Of a stretch of 64,000 nt of DNA, positions 1 through 7,531 are shown piece by piece (within the stretch, counting starts at the first letter, position 1; every line of letters starts with the position of its first letter). The translations under genes and the position numbers were made by a program. This DNA is from Deinococcus metallilatus (GTDB taxonomy: Bacteria > Deinococcota > Deinococci > Deinococcales > Deinococcaceae). Location: NCBI RefSeq assembly GCF_004758605.1, contig NZ_CP038512.1, positions 2,350,001 through 2,414,000 of the forward strand. Reading direction: 5' to 3'. The notes below the pieces were generated by a model. The model saw nothing but the letters and a program-made list of their open reading frames with translations, did no database searches and was not told the origin of the DNA.

Positions 1-327
1 GCGCACGCGGGGCTGAGCGTGACCGACTTCGTGCGGGCCATGTGCGAAGCAAATCTCACGGTCGCCTTCCTGGGCTTCACGCCGGGATTCGCCTTCCTGA
101 CCGGGTTGCCGAAGCCACTCAGGATGCCCCGGCTGGACGCCCCCCGTGAACGGGTTCCGGCGGGGAGTGTGGCACTGGGAGGACCCTGGGCGGGCGTCTA
201 TCCGCGCGAGACACCCGGCGGGTGGCGCATCGTGGGGCGGACGGAGGCCGTGCTGTTCAACCTCCAGCGCCCCGAGCCGCTGCTGTGGCGGGCAGGCGAC
301 CGGGTGCGCTTCGAGGTGCAGCGGTGA
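1..327 (+). CDS. pxpB: 5-oxoprolinase subunit PxpB (KipI family), 3' fragment
   Basis: Only the last 108 codons are in the window; the reading frame is open from base 1. With PxpA and PxpC it forms the prokaryotic ATP-dependent 5-oxoprolinase that converts 5-oxoproline to glutamate in the cytoplasm. The segment contains the family C-terminal region: FLGFTPGFAFL, then PRERVPAGSVALGG and a GGWRIVGRTE stretch. Its TGA overlaps the GTG of pxpC (GTGA), so the two are probably translationally coupled. The order pxpB-pxpC-unknown-pxpA supports the assignment. The true start lies upstream of the window. Confidence 0.93.
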   Translation, partial: AHAGLSVTDFVRAMCEANLTVAFLGFTPGFAFLTGLPKPLRMPRLDAPRERVPAGSVALGGPWAGVYPRETPGGWRIVGRTEAVLFNLQRPEPLLWRAGDRVRFEVQR

Positions 328-1397
328 TCGAGGTGCGGCGCCCCGGCCTGCAAAGCACGGTGCAGGATACCGGGCGGCGGGCGAGGGCGCTGGGCGTGCC
401 CGGGGGCGGCGCGGCGGACCTGACGGCGTTGCGGCTGGCGAATGCCCTGGTCGGCAACCCGCCCCGGGCGGCGGCACTGGAGATCACGTTGGCCGGGCCT
501 ACCCTGCTTTTTCAGGCGGACGCCCTCGTCGCCCTCTGCGGCGCCCCCTTCGAGGCCACGCTCGATGGTCAGCCCTTCCCCCTCTGGCGGGCGGTCCCCG
601 TCCGGAAGGGCCAGGTCCTCCGCGTCGGGGGAACGGCGCGGGGGGCGCGGGCGGTGCTGGCCGTGCGCGGGGGGCTGAAGGGTCAGGCGGCGTTCGGGAG
701 CCTCAGCACCGATCTGCGCTCGGGGTTCGGCGGCATGGAGGGGCGGGCTTTACGGGTCGGGGACCGCCTGACCTGGTCTTTCCTGCCGCCCGCCGCGCCG
801 CCGCGCGCTTTCCTTTCCCCCGACCTCCAGACCCCCACCGGGCCGCAGGTCACCCTGCGCGTCCTCCTCACGCCGGAGGCCACGCCCGACCTGCTGGCGG
901 TACTGACGCGCCCCTTCACGGTCAGCGGGCAGGCCGACCGGATGGGCGTGCGCCTGAGTGAAACGCTGCCGACCCGCCACGATCCCGGGCGCGTGAGCCT
1001 GCCCAACGTCCCCGGCGCGGTGCAACTGCCGCCGGACGGGCGCCCCATCCTGCTGCTGCCGGACGCGGGGACGCACGGCGGCTATCCCACGCCGCTGGTC
1101 GTGACGAGCGCCGACCTGCCCATCCTGGGGCAACTGCGCCCCGGCGACCGCGTGAGGTGGCAGGCCGTATCCGGCGAGGCGGCGCGGGCCGCGCTGGGGC
1201 AACAGGAAGGAAGGCTGCGGCAGGCGGAGGCCGCCCTGCGCTGGTGGTATGCCGGGCCGGGCAGCAGGGCACGCCTTCCTCACGACGGGCCGGGGCAAAG
1301 TGTGGAACAGTGGGCCTCAGCGGGCCGGGACCCCCGTCCCGGCCAAGGAGGAAGTCATGAACCTGCGGAACCTGATGCGTCCCCCCCGCCCGCCTGA
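324..1397 (+). CDS. pxpC: 5-oxoprolinase subunit PxpC (KipA, biotin-dependent carboxyltransferase family)
   Basis: 357 aa. Partner of PxpB in the 5-oxoprolinase complex. The N-terminus IEVRRPGLQSTVQDTGR and the following GVPGGGAADLTALRLAN are family signatures, and GGYPTPLVVTSADLPILGQLRPGD is the conserved C-terminal part. The start is the GTG at 324 overlapping the pxpB stop. The frame could be opened further upstream, but that part shadows pxpB. The last 40 codons, past the family domain, overlap the next gene by 41 bp, so its ribosome binding site lies inside pxpC. Confidence 0.95.
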   Translation: MIEVRRPGLQSTVQDTGRRARALGVPGGGAADLTALRLANALVGNPPRAAALEITLAGPTLLFQADALVALCGAPFEATLDGQPFPLWRAVPVRKGQVLRVGGTARGARAVLAVRGGLKGQAAFGSLSTDLRSGFGGMEGRALRVGDRLTWSFLPPAAPPRAFLSPDLQTPTGPQVTLRVLLTPEATPDLLAVLTRPFTVSGQADRMGVRLSETLPTRHDPGRVSLPNVPGAVQLPPDGRPILLLPDAGTHGGYPTPLVVTSADLPILGQLRPGDRVRWQAVSGEAARAALGQQEGRLRQAEAALRWWYAGPGSRARLPHDGPGQSVEQWASAGRDPRPGQGGSHEPAEPDASPPPA

Positions 1398-1956
1398 AAC
1401 CCCCGAGCAGGAACCGGGGGGGCTGCGGGCCGCCGCGCGGCGGGCGGCGGAGGCGGTGTGGCAGGCCCCCCGGGTGCAGGACGCGCGGGCAGGCTTGCGG
1501 GAACGGGCGCAGGCGTGGAGCGGCGCGGCCCGCACCCGGGCCGACCTGCACCTCGAACAGCTTCTGGAGCGCCGCTACGGGGAGCAGCCGCCCGAGGCGG
1601 TGACTGCGCTTCTCGCGCAGCGGCGCCGGGAACGGGAGGCCCGGGCCGAACAGTTCCGCGCGCGGCAGGCCCTCCTCGCGCGGGCCGAGGGGCCGGAGCA
1701 GCGGCGGGTGCTGACGCGCGTGGCGCAGGCGACACCCTGGGCAGGCGGACAGGAGGCGGAGGTGCGCTACACGGCGCTGCTGGACCAGCTCGCCCCGTCC
1801 GGTCAGGCCGACGCGGAGATGGCCGTTCACCGCGCAATCTGGACACTGGCGGAGCGGCAGGTGCTGGCCGTGTCCCCGCACGGCGTGATCACCGCCTGTC
1901 CCCTGCCGGACCCCGCACCGCCGCGCGTTCTGCCGGAGCGCGCAGGCGGGCCGTAA
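1357..1956 (+). CDS. unknown Arg/Ala-rich protein within the pxp operon
   Basis: 199 aa, not recognised. The start is the ATG at 1357, preceded by a strong AAGGAGG at 7-bp spacing, so it is a real translated gene although it begins inside pxpC. No signal peptide or membrane segment is visible. The N-terminus is proline-rich; residues about 20-125 are Ala/Arg/Glu-rich and look helical, possibly coiled coil (EQLLERRYGEQPPEAVTALL). A short hydrophobic segment (VLAVSPHGVITACPLP) sits near the C-terminus. Its place between pxpC and pxpA suggests co-expression with the 5-oxoprolinase genes; no function is proposed. Confidence 0.75.
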   Translation: MNLRNLMRPPRPPETPEQEPGGLRAAARRAAEAVWQAPRVQDARAGLRERAQAWSGAARTRADLHLEQLLERRYGEQPPEAVTALLAQRRREREARAEQFRARQALLARAEGPEQRRVLTRVAQATPWAGGQEAEVRYTALLDQLAPSGQADAEMAVHRAIWTLAERQVLAVSPHGVITACPLPDPAPPRVLPERAGGP

Positions 1957-1988
1957 CGTCTTCCTCCAGGGAGGCCTATCCTGCCTCC

Positions 1989-2735
1989 ATGAGCCGCCGG
2001 ATGGACCTGAACGCCGACCTCGGGGAAGGCAGCCCGCACGAGGCTGCCATCATGCCCCACGTTACCAGCGCGAACATCGCCTGCGGGGGCCATGTGGGCG
2101 ACGCCGAAACCATGCGGGACAGCCTGCGCCTCGCTGCAAAATACGGCGTGGCGGCGGGTGCCCACCCCGGCTTCCCCGACCGCAAGGGCTTCGGCCGCCG
2201 CGAACTGCACTTCCCGCCCGACGAGGTGACGGCCTTCGTGCGCGAGCAGATCGAGGCGCTCAAGTCAGCGGCGACCCGCGAGGGCGTCCGGCTGCGGCAC
2301 GTCAAGCCCCACGGGATGCTCTACAACATGGCCGTGAAAGACGCGGCGCTGGCCGGGGCCATTGCACGGGCCGCCGCCGCTTCCGGCCTCCCCCTCTACT
2401 TCGGCCTGGCGGGCGAGATGTCCGTGATGCTGCGCGAGGCGGAGGCGCTGGGCCTGGAGGCGGTGGGCGAGGGCTTCGCGGACCGGGGGTACGCGCCGGA
2501 CGGTTCCCTCTGGCCGCGCGGACAGGCGGGCGCGCTCCTCCCCCACGCCGAAGCGGTCCGGCAGGGCGTCCGCCTCGCGCTGGAGGGGACGGTCACGGCG
2601 GTCTCTGGAGAAACCGTCCCCGTCCCTGCCCGGACCCTCTGCCTGCACGGCGACGGGGCCGAGGCCGCAGAACTGGCGCGGGACCTGCGGGCGGCCCTGG
2701 AGGAAGCAGGGATCAGGGTGGCGGCGCCAGGGTAA
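1989..2735 (+). CDS. pxpA: 5-oxoprolinase subunit PxpA (LamB/YcsF family)
   Basis: 248 aa, the usual size. Family motifs are clear: DLNADLGEGSPHE at the N-terminus, SANIACGGHVGD, AAGAHPGFPDRKGFGRR, VKPHGMLYN and EGFADRGYAPDGSL. PxpA is the catalytic partner that binds 5-oxoproline with PxpBC. The ATG at 1989 is chosen because an AGGGAGG lies 14 bp upstream; ATG 2001 is an alternative that would place the binding site too far away. It is separated from the unknown gene by 32 bp and is probably the last gene of the operon. Confidence 0.95.
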   Translation: MSRRMDLNADLGEGSPHEAAIMPHVTSANIACGGHVGDAETMRDSLRLAAKYGVAAGAHPGFPDRKGFGRRELHFPPDEVTAFVREQIEALKSAATREGVRLRHVKPHGMLYNMAVKDAALAGAIARAAAASGLPLYFGLAGEMSVMLREAEALGLEAVGEGFADRGYAPDGSLWPRGQAGALLPHAEAVRQGVRLALEGTVTAVSGETVPVPARTLCLHGDGAEAAELARDLRAALEEAGIRVAAPG

Positions 2736-2823
2736 GCGCCTCTTCGGAAAGTGCCTGTGGAAAACGGGTTGAGGGAGGCGGAACTTGGTCGAGGGCAAGC
2801 TGGGCTTGCCACCCCCCTCCCAG

Positions 2824-2844
2824 CCTCCCCCGCAAGGGGGGAGG
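2824..2844. repeat. GC-rich hairpin in the pxpA downstream region
   Basis: CCTCCCCC, GCAA loop, GGGGGAGG. It lies between the convergent pxpA and glycosyltransferase genes and is preceded by another C-rich run. There is no T-run on either side, so it is either a weak terminator or a member of a dispersed GC-rich intergenic repeat; the latter fits its shape. Confidence 0.45.
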
Positions 2845-2936
2845 AGCGAAAAGCGCCGTGTTTACCGGTGTTGCTTCTTTTATCAGAGAGATACGTGCAT
2901 CACTCAGCCGCCCCATCAGGAACCCCCACCAGTTGC

Positions 2937-4199
2937 TCAGAACCTCTCCGCCGAGCCGAACCGGGCTGGAGGCGACAGCCGCACCGTCCCCAATGCCCGG
3001 GCATAGGCAGCGCGCAGAGCCGGAACCTGGTGCTCCCAGGCGAGCTGCTCGCGCATCCGCTGCAACCCGGCATCCCCCATCGCCGCCCGCCGCTCAGGGT
3101 CGTCGAGCAGAGCCAGCAGTTCGTCGGCCAGCGCCCGCGCGTCGTTGGGCCGGGCGTACACCGAGGCTTCCCCGGCCGAGGCGCGGCCTTCCTTGAGGTC
3201 GAACTGCACGATGGGCTTGCCCAGGGCCATGTACTCCACGATCTTGTTCATCGAGGAAACATCGTTGAGCGGGTTGAGGGGGTCGGGGTTCACGCACACG
3301 TCGCAGGCGCTGAGACGCTCCAGCAACTCCTCGTCCGGCACACGCCCGGTGAACTCCACGTACGCGCCGATGCCCAGTTCCTCCGCCAGCGCGCGCAGGT
3401 CCGCCAGGCTGGAGCCGCCGCCGATCAGCATCACCTTCACGTCGCGCCGTCCCCGGTCCACCATGTGGCGCACGGCGTGCAGGAGGTAATCGACGCCCTC
3501 CTGCGGCCCCATCACGCCCAGGTAACCCACCAGATACCGGAAGCCTTCCCGGTGGCGCTCGCCGCCCGGACGCGGCCGGAAGCGTTCCAGGCTGGGGGCA
3601 CTGCGGACCACGAACACCTGATCCGGCCGCTTGTGCCCGCGCGTCAGGGCGATCTTGCGGTAGGACTCGTTGGTGGAGATCACCACGTCGGCCAGGGCGT
3701 AGGTGAGCCGTTCGGCCAGGACCAGCGCGCGGTAGGGCAGGTCCCTGCGCCCGAACTTGGTGAGGTAGAGTTCGGGGTTCACGTCGTGCTGGTCGAACAC
3801 GAAGCGGGTGCCGTACAGCAGCTTGAAGGGGGCGGTCACCAGGAAGATCAGGTCCGGCGGGTTGCAGGCGTGCAGCACGTCGAAACCGCGTTCGCGCCGC
3901 ACCCGCCAGGCCAGGCGCGTCTCGTGCCACAGCGCGGCGAGGTACTCGCGCACGAAGCCCAGGCCCGCGTTGCTCTCGGGCGGCAGGGGGTGGCGGTACA
4001 CCGCGATGTCCTCGATCATCTCGCGGCGGGCCTCATAGCCCTTGCCGGTGGGGCAGATCACCGAGACGAGGTAGCCCGCATCGCGCAGGGCGGTGGCCTC
4101 CATCCAGACCCGGCGGTCGAAGGGCACCGGGAGGTTTTCGACCACGATCAGGACGCCGCGCTTGAGGGCCTGGCCGGGGGGGGCGGCGCGGCTCCTCAC
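2937..4199 (-). CDS. glycosyltransferase family 4
   Basis: 420 aa, GT-B fold. The N-terminal half has ENLPVPFDRRVWMEATALRDAGY and HACNPPDLIF; the donor-binding half has YLGVMGPQEGVDYLLHA, EFTGRVPDEEL and VNPDPLNPLNDVSSMNKIVEYMALGKPIV, typical of GT4 enzymes of the WbuB type. Presumably it adds a sugar to the lipid-linked EPS repeat on the cytoplasmic face. The start ATG overlaps the stop of algD (ATGA), so it is translationally coupled and the last gene of the minus operon that runs from 11971 to here. The sugar transferred cannot be read from the sequence. Confidence 0.9.
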   Translation of the reverse strand: MRSRAAPPGQALKRGVLIVVENLPVPFDRRVWMEATALRDAGYLVSVICPTGKGYEARREMIEDIAVYRHPLPPESNAGLGFVREYLAALWHETRLAWRVRRERGFDVLHACNPPDLIFLVTAPFKLLYGTRFVFDQHDVNPELYLTKFGRRDLPYRALVLAERLTYALADVVISTNESYRKIALTRGHKRPDQVFVVRSAPSLERFRPRPGGERHREGFRYLVGYLGVMGPQEGVDYLLHAVRHMVDRGRRDVKVMLIGGGSSLADLRALAEELGIGAYVEFTGRVPDEELLERLSACDVCVNPDPLNPLNDVSSMNKIVEYMALGKPIVQFDLKEGRASAGEASVYARPNDARALADELLALLDDPERRAAMGDAGLQRMREQLAWEHQVPALRAAYARALGTVRLSPPARFGSAERF

Positions 4200-5494
4200 C
4201 AGGCGACCCCGTGCAGGTGCAGGTGGGCGGGCGGGGCCTTCAGGCTCGCCACGTCGAACACCGGCACGCCGGGCTGGACCGTTTCGAGCATCCGCGTGAA
4301 CTCGGGCAGATTCTGCGTGACCACGATGGCCTGGGCGTCGTGGATCAGGGCTTCGGGGTCGTCGGTCAGCAGGCGCGAGACGTGGGGCAGGCGGCGCTCG
4401 ATGTACTCCTTGTTCGCGCCCAGCAGCTTGGCGGTCTGCACCGCCCGGTCGAGGATGCGGACCTCGCAGCCCTTGCCGATCAGCCGCTCGACCAGCTCGA
4501 CCGCCGGACTCTCGCGCAGGTCGTCGGTGCCCGCCTTGAAGGCCAGGCCCAGCACTGTGACCCGCCGCGCGCCGGTCGCCAGCACCTGATCCACCACGCG
4601 CTCGATCTGGGCGCGGTTGCTCTGGGGCAGGGCGGAGAGCAGCGGCACCGGCACCTCCTCGCGGCGGGCCAGGTGCAGCAGGGCGCTCACGTCCTTGGGC
4701 AGGCAGGAGCCGCCGTAGGCGAAGCCGGGGCGCAGGTAGGCGGGCGAGACGTTGAGCTTGGTGTCCTGCACGATCAGCCCCATCACCTCACGGCCGTCCA
4801 CGCCCATCGCCTTGGCGAGCAGGCCGATCTCGTTGGCGAAGGTGATCTTCAGCGCGTGGAAGGCGTTGGCGGTGTACTTGACCATCTCGGCCACGCGCGG
4901 GGCCACCACCAGCAGGGGCGCGGGCACGTCGGCGTACAGCTCGCGCAGCGCCGCCTCGGCCACCGGGTCGTCGCTGCCGACGATGGTGTAGGCGGGGGCG
5001 TCGAAGTCGCGGATGGAGCTGCCCTCGCGCAGGAACTCGGGGTTAAAGGCCACGTGGACCTCGGTCCCCTGGGCGGCCTCCCGCAGAATGCCCAGGCAGG
5101 TCTCGGTGGTGCCGGGCAGCGCGGTGGAGCGCAGCACGACCACGTGGGGCCGCCGGGTCTGGGCCAGCGCCTCCCCGATCTCCTGGCAGACGCGGTAGAC
5201 GTACGAGAGGTCGAGCGCCCCGTTGGGCTGGCTGGGCGTGCCCACCGACACGATGCTGAGGTCGGCTTCCCGCACCGCGCCCAGCACGTCGGTGGTGGTC
5301 CGCAGCCGCCCCGACTGCACGCCCTGGAGCAGCAGGTCGTCCAGCCCCTCCTCCACGATGGGCGAGCGGCCCGAGGCGATCATCTCGCACTTCTGGGGGT
5401 TGACGTCCACCCCGATCAAGGTGTGACCGCGCTGGGCGAGGCAGGCGGCCGTGACCGCGCCGACGTATCCAAGACCGAAAACGGCAACTTTCAT
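4196..5494 (-). CDS. algD: GDP-mannose 6-dehydrogenase-like (AlgD-type) nucleotide-sugar dehydrogenase
   Basis: 432 aa. NAD-binding GLGYVG at residues 7-12; the catalytic cysteine is Cys264 in YLRPGFAYGGSCLPKD. Within the UDP-glucose/GDP-mannose dehydrogenase family the closest match I recall is AlgD: AYLRPGFAYGGSCLPKDV, GTDDLRESPAVELVERLIGKG and LGANKEYIERRLPHVS all resemble it. It would make GDP-mannuronate for an acidic polymer; UDP-glucose dehydrogenase is the alternative. ATG at 5494 overlaps the stop of the heparinase-type gene by four bases, and its own stop overlaps the next start, so three genes are coupled. Confidence 0.85.
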   Translation of the reverse strand: MKVAVFGLGYVGAVTAACLAQRGHTLIGVDVNPQKCEMIASGRSPIVEEGLDDLLLQGVQSGRLRTTTDVLGAVREADLSIVSVGTPSQPNGALDLSYVYRVCQEIGEALAQTRRPHVVVLRSTALPGTTETCLGILREAAQGTEVHVAFNPEFLREGSSIRDFDAPAYTIVGSDDPVAEAALRELYADVPAPLLVVAPRVAEMVKYTANAFHALKITFANEIGLLAKAMGVDGREVMGLIVQDTKLNVSPAYLRPGFAYGGSCLPKDVSALLHLARREEVPVPLLSALPQSNRAQIERVVDQVLATGARRVTVLGLAFKAGTDDLRESPAVELVERLIGKGCEVRILDRAVQTAKLLGANKEYIERRLPHVSRLLTDDPEALIHDAQAIVVTQNLPEFTRMLETVQPGVPVFDVASLKAPPAHLHLHGVAW

Positions 5495-7428
5495 AGAACC
5501 TCCAGGGTGGTGTGCAGGGTGACGGGCAACGTGGCCGTGAGGGCCGCGCGGAACGAGGGGCTGGCCTGTTTGACGCCGTAGCGCGGGGAGTACCAGCCCA
5601 GCGGGGTCGCGCCGGAAGCCGGGTCGTACTCGCCGCGGCCCCAGCGCACCTGCACCTGGGGGTCGAACTTCACGCGCATCGCCCCGCCGGGCCAGATCAC
5701 CCACCAGGCGTTCGACGCCTCGGGCTGGACCTCGCAGTCCGGGTGCAGGTGCAGGTGCAGGCGCAGATGGTGGCGGCCCTGGCCCTCCAGGTGATCGGTG
5801 ACGTGCAGGACGCGGCCCTGGAGGTCCAGTTCGCGGCGGTGGCGCGGCGCCCCCGGCAGGCGCTCGTAGCCGTCATGGGAGGCGACCAGCAGACCGCCCG
5901 CCTCGCGGGGTTCCCAGGTCTGGGTGATGGCCCCGGCCTTCTGCGACCACGAGAAGGCGGCCGGGGTGCTCTGGTCCTGCAAGTCCACCTCCAGGGTGTT
6001 GTGCGCGGCGGTGGACCGGAAATACCCCCGCCACTCCGGGTCGGCGTGGGAGGTGTAGGCCCCGGGGTCCACCACCACCTCCTGGGAACCGACCGAGAGC
6101 GTGAAGGCCAGCGTGTCCGCGTGTCCGTGCTCGGCCAGCGTGAGGCCCCCCAGCGGCCCGGCGTCCGCCAGGACCCGCATCTCGCGCCCACGGCCCGCCC
6201 CGGACGTGAGCACGTACAGGCCCGCGTCGGGGTAGGCGAAGCTGCCGCTGGTGGCCTCGGGTTCGGCGCGCAGCGGGAGGCGCCCGTCCCCCAGCAGCAG
6301 GGTCGCCCCGAGCTGTCCGCCCTGCGGCTCCGGCACGGGCACCCCCAGCCAGTCGCGGCCCACGCGCAGCAGCCAGTCCACCCGGGGCACGCTGCGGGCT
6401 TCGAGCTGCACGCTCAGGCTCCCCTGCTCGTCCCCGTAGCGGGGCAGCAGGCCGCCCGCGCCGCGCAGCCGACCGACCACGCCGACCGCCCGCGCGACCC
6501 GCGCCAGATAGGCCGGGTCGAAGGCGTCGCCGCAGCGTTCGCCCAGCAGGGCCGGGAGCAGCAGCAGCTCGGTGGCCGCGAGGTGGACGCCGAAGTCCAT
6601 CTGGCGATTCACGCCGCTCTCGAAAAATTGCAGGTGGGCCTGCCGGGTCAGGGCTTCCTTGGCGCCCCGCTGCCACCCGGCCGACTCGGGAAAGACCGGC
6701 CAGGTCACGCTGGCGACGTACTGTCCGGCCAGTTCGCCCAGCAGGTCACCCGTGGGCGGCGCGCCGCGCGAACAGGCCTCTTCGAGGAAGACCTGATGCT
6801 GGTACACGCTGGGCCACAGCGGGGAGGCCGGGCCGAACCAGGTCCGCCACTCGGGATGGGGCCGCAGCAGTTCGTAACACCAGGCCCAGGCCATCAGGCG
6901 GAGGCCCAGTTCGAGGCCGCTCGACCAGTTCACGCCCCGCAGCGGCGGGTTGGCCAGAATCCAGTCCGCGATGCGCGCCGCCGCGCCCGCCGCGTAGCGG
7001 TGCTGGCCGGTCAGGGCGTAGGCGATGGCGAGGACCGTCGTGTGGTGGTGGCGGCTTTTTTCCCAGATGGTCTTCACGTCCCCCACCACCGTGGGGTCGC
7101 GGTAGTCCAGGGTGGGGCCGAAGGCGTCGGGGTCGGCGCGCTGCCCGGTCACCTCGCAGCGGTGCCAGTCGGTAACGCCGCCGGGCGTCGGGTCGGACGG
7201 CGCGTGCGCGAAGGCGAAAAAGCGCCAGCGCCCCTGCAAGACCTCCTCGGCCTCGCTCAGCAGGGCGGCACGGGTCGCCTCGTCCACGGCGCGCGCCAGC
7301 CGCTCGCGCGTCAGCGGCAGCCCGTAGAAATGCTGATGGTGCAGGCGGTCAAACAAGGGGCTCTCCGGTTCCGGCCCCGCCCACTGACGCCTCTGCCCTG
7401 GCCTGCCCTCCCAACCGACCCACCACAT
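5491..7428 (-). CDS. heparinase II/III (alginate lyase) family protein
   Basis: About 645 aa. An alpha/alpha-toroid half (residues about 60-330, with WHRCEVTGQRADPD, WEKSRHHHTTVLAIAYALTG and LMAWAWCYELL) is followed by the heparinase II/III beta-sandwich half (HGHADTLAFTLSVG, VVVDPGAYTSHADPEWRGYFRSTAAHNTLEVD). Relatives eliminate or hydrolyse uronic-acid polysaccharides. No signal peptide is visible, so it may act in the cytoplasm. Start choice: ATG 7428 has GGAGGAGGGG before it; ATG 7497 and GTG 7515 extend the frame with weaker sites. It is coupled to algD by an ATGA overlap, which suggests a uronic-acid-containing product. Confidence 0.82.
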   Translation of the reverse strand: MWWVGWEGRPGQRRQWAGPEPESPLFDRLHHQHFYGLPLTRERLARAVDEATRAALLSEAEEVLQGRWRFFAFAHAPSDPTPGGVTDWHRCEVTGQRADPDAFGPTLDYRDPTVVGDVKTIWEKSRHHHTTVLAIAYALTGQHRYAAGAAARIADWILANPPLRGVNWSSGLELGLRLMAWAWCYELLRPHPEWRTWFGPASPLWPSVYQHQVFLEEACSRGAPPTGDLLGELAGQYVASVTWPVFPESAGWQRGAKEALTRQAHLQFFESGVNRQMDFGVHLAATELLLLPALLGERCGDAFDPAYLARVARAVGVVGRLRGAGGLLPRYGDEQGSLSVQLEARSVPRVDWLLRVGRDWLGVPVPEPQGGQLGATLLLGDGRLPLRAEPEATSGSFAYPDAGLYVLTSGAGRGREMRVLADAGPLGGLTLAEHGHADTLAFTLSVGSQEVVVDPGAYTSHADPEWRGYFRSTAAHNTLEVDLQDQSTPAAFSWSQKAGAITQTWEPREAGGLLVASHDGYERLPGAPRHRRELDLQGRVLHVTDHLEGQGRHHLRLHLHLHPDCEVQPEASNAWWVIWPGGAMRVKFDPQVQVRWGRGEYDPASGATPLGWYSPRYGVKQASPSFRAALTATLPVTLHTTLEVL

Positions 7429-7531
7429 CCCCTCCTCCAGGGACCTCTTCCCCACATCCTTGTGCCGCCCACGTGTCCGCACGGAGAACCGCACCATCAC
7501 ACCGGCCGCCACCACACCGCCAGCCGGGGCT

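Noticed and set aside
2921..2939. Half-site GTTGCTCA matching the EPS dyad
   Set aside because: Only the right half fits and it overlaps the stop codon of the glycosyltransferase gene, a poor place for an operator.
4196..5494. Simple annotation as UDP-glucose 6-dehydrogenase
   Set aside because: The motifs around the catalytic Cys and the C-terminal domain fit AlgD better from memory; kept as an alternative until a phylogeny is made.
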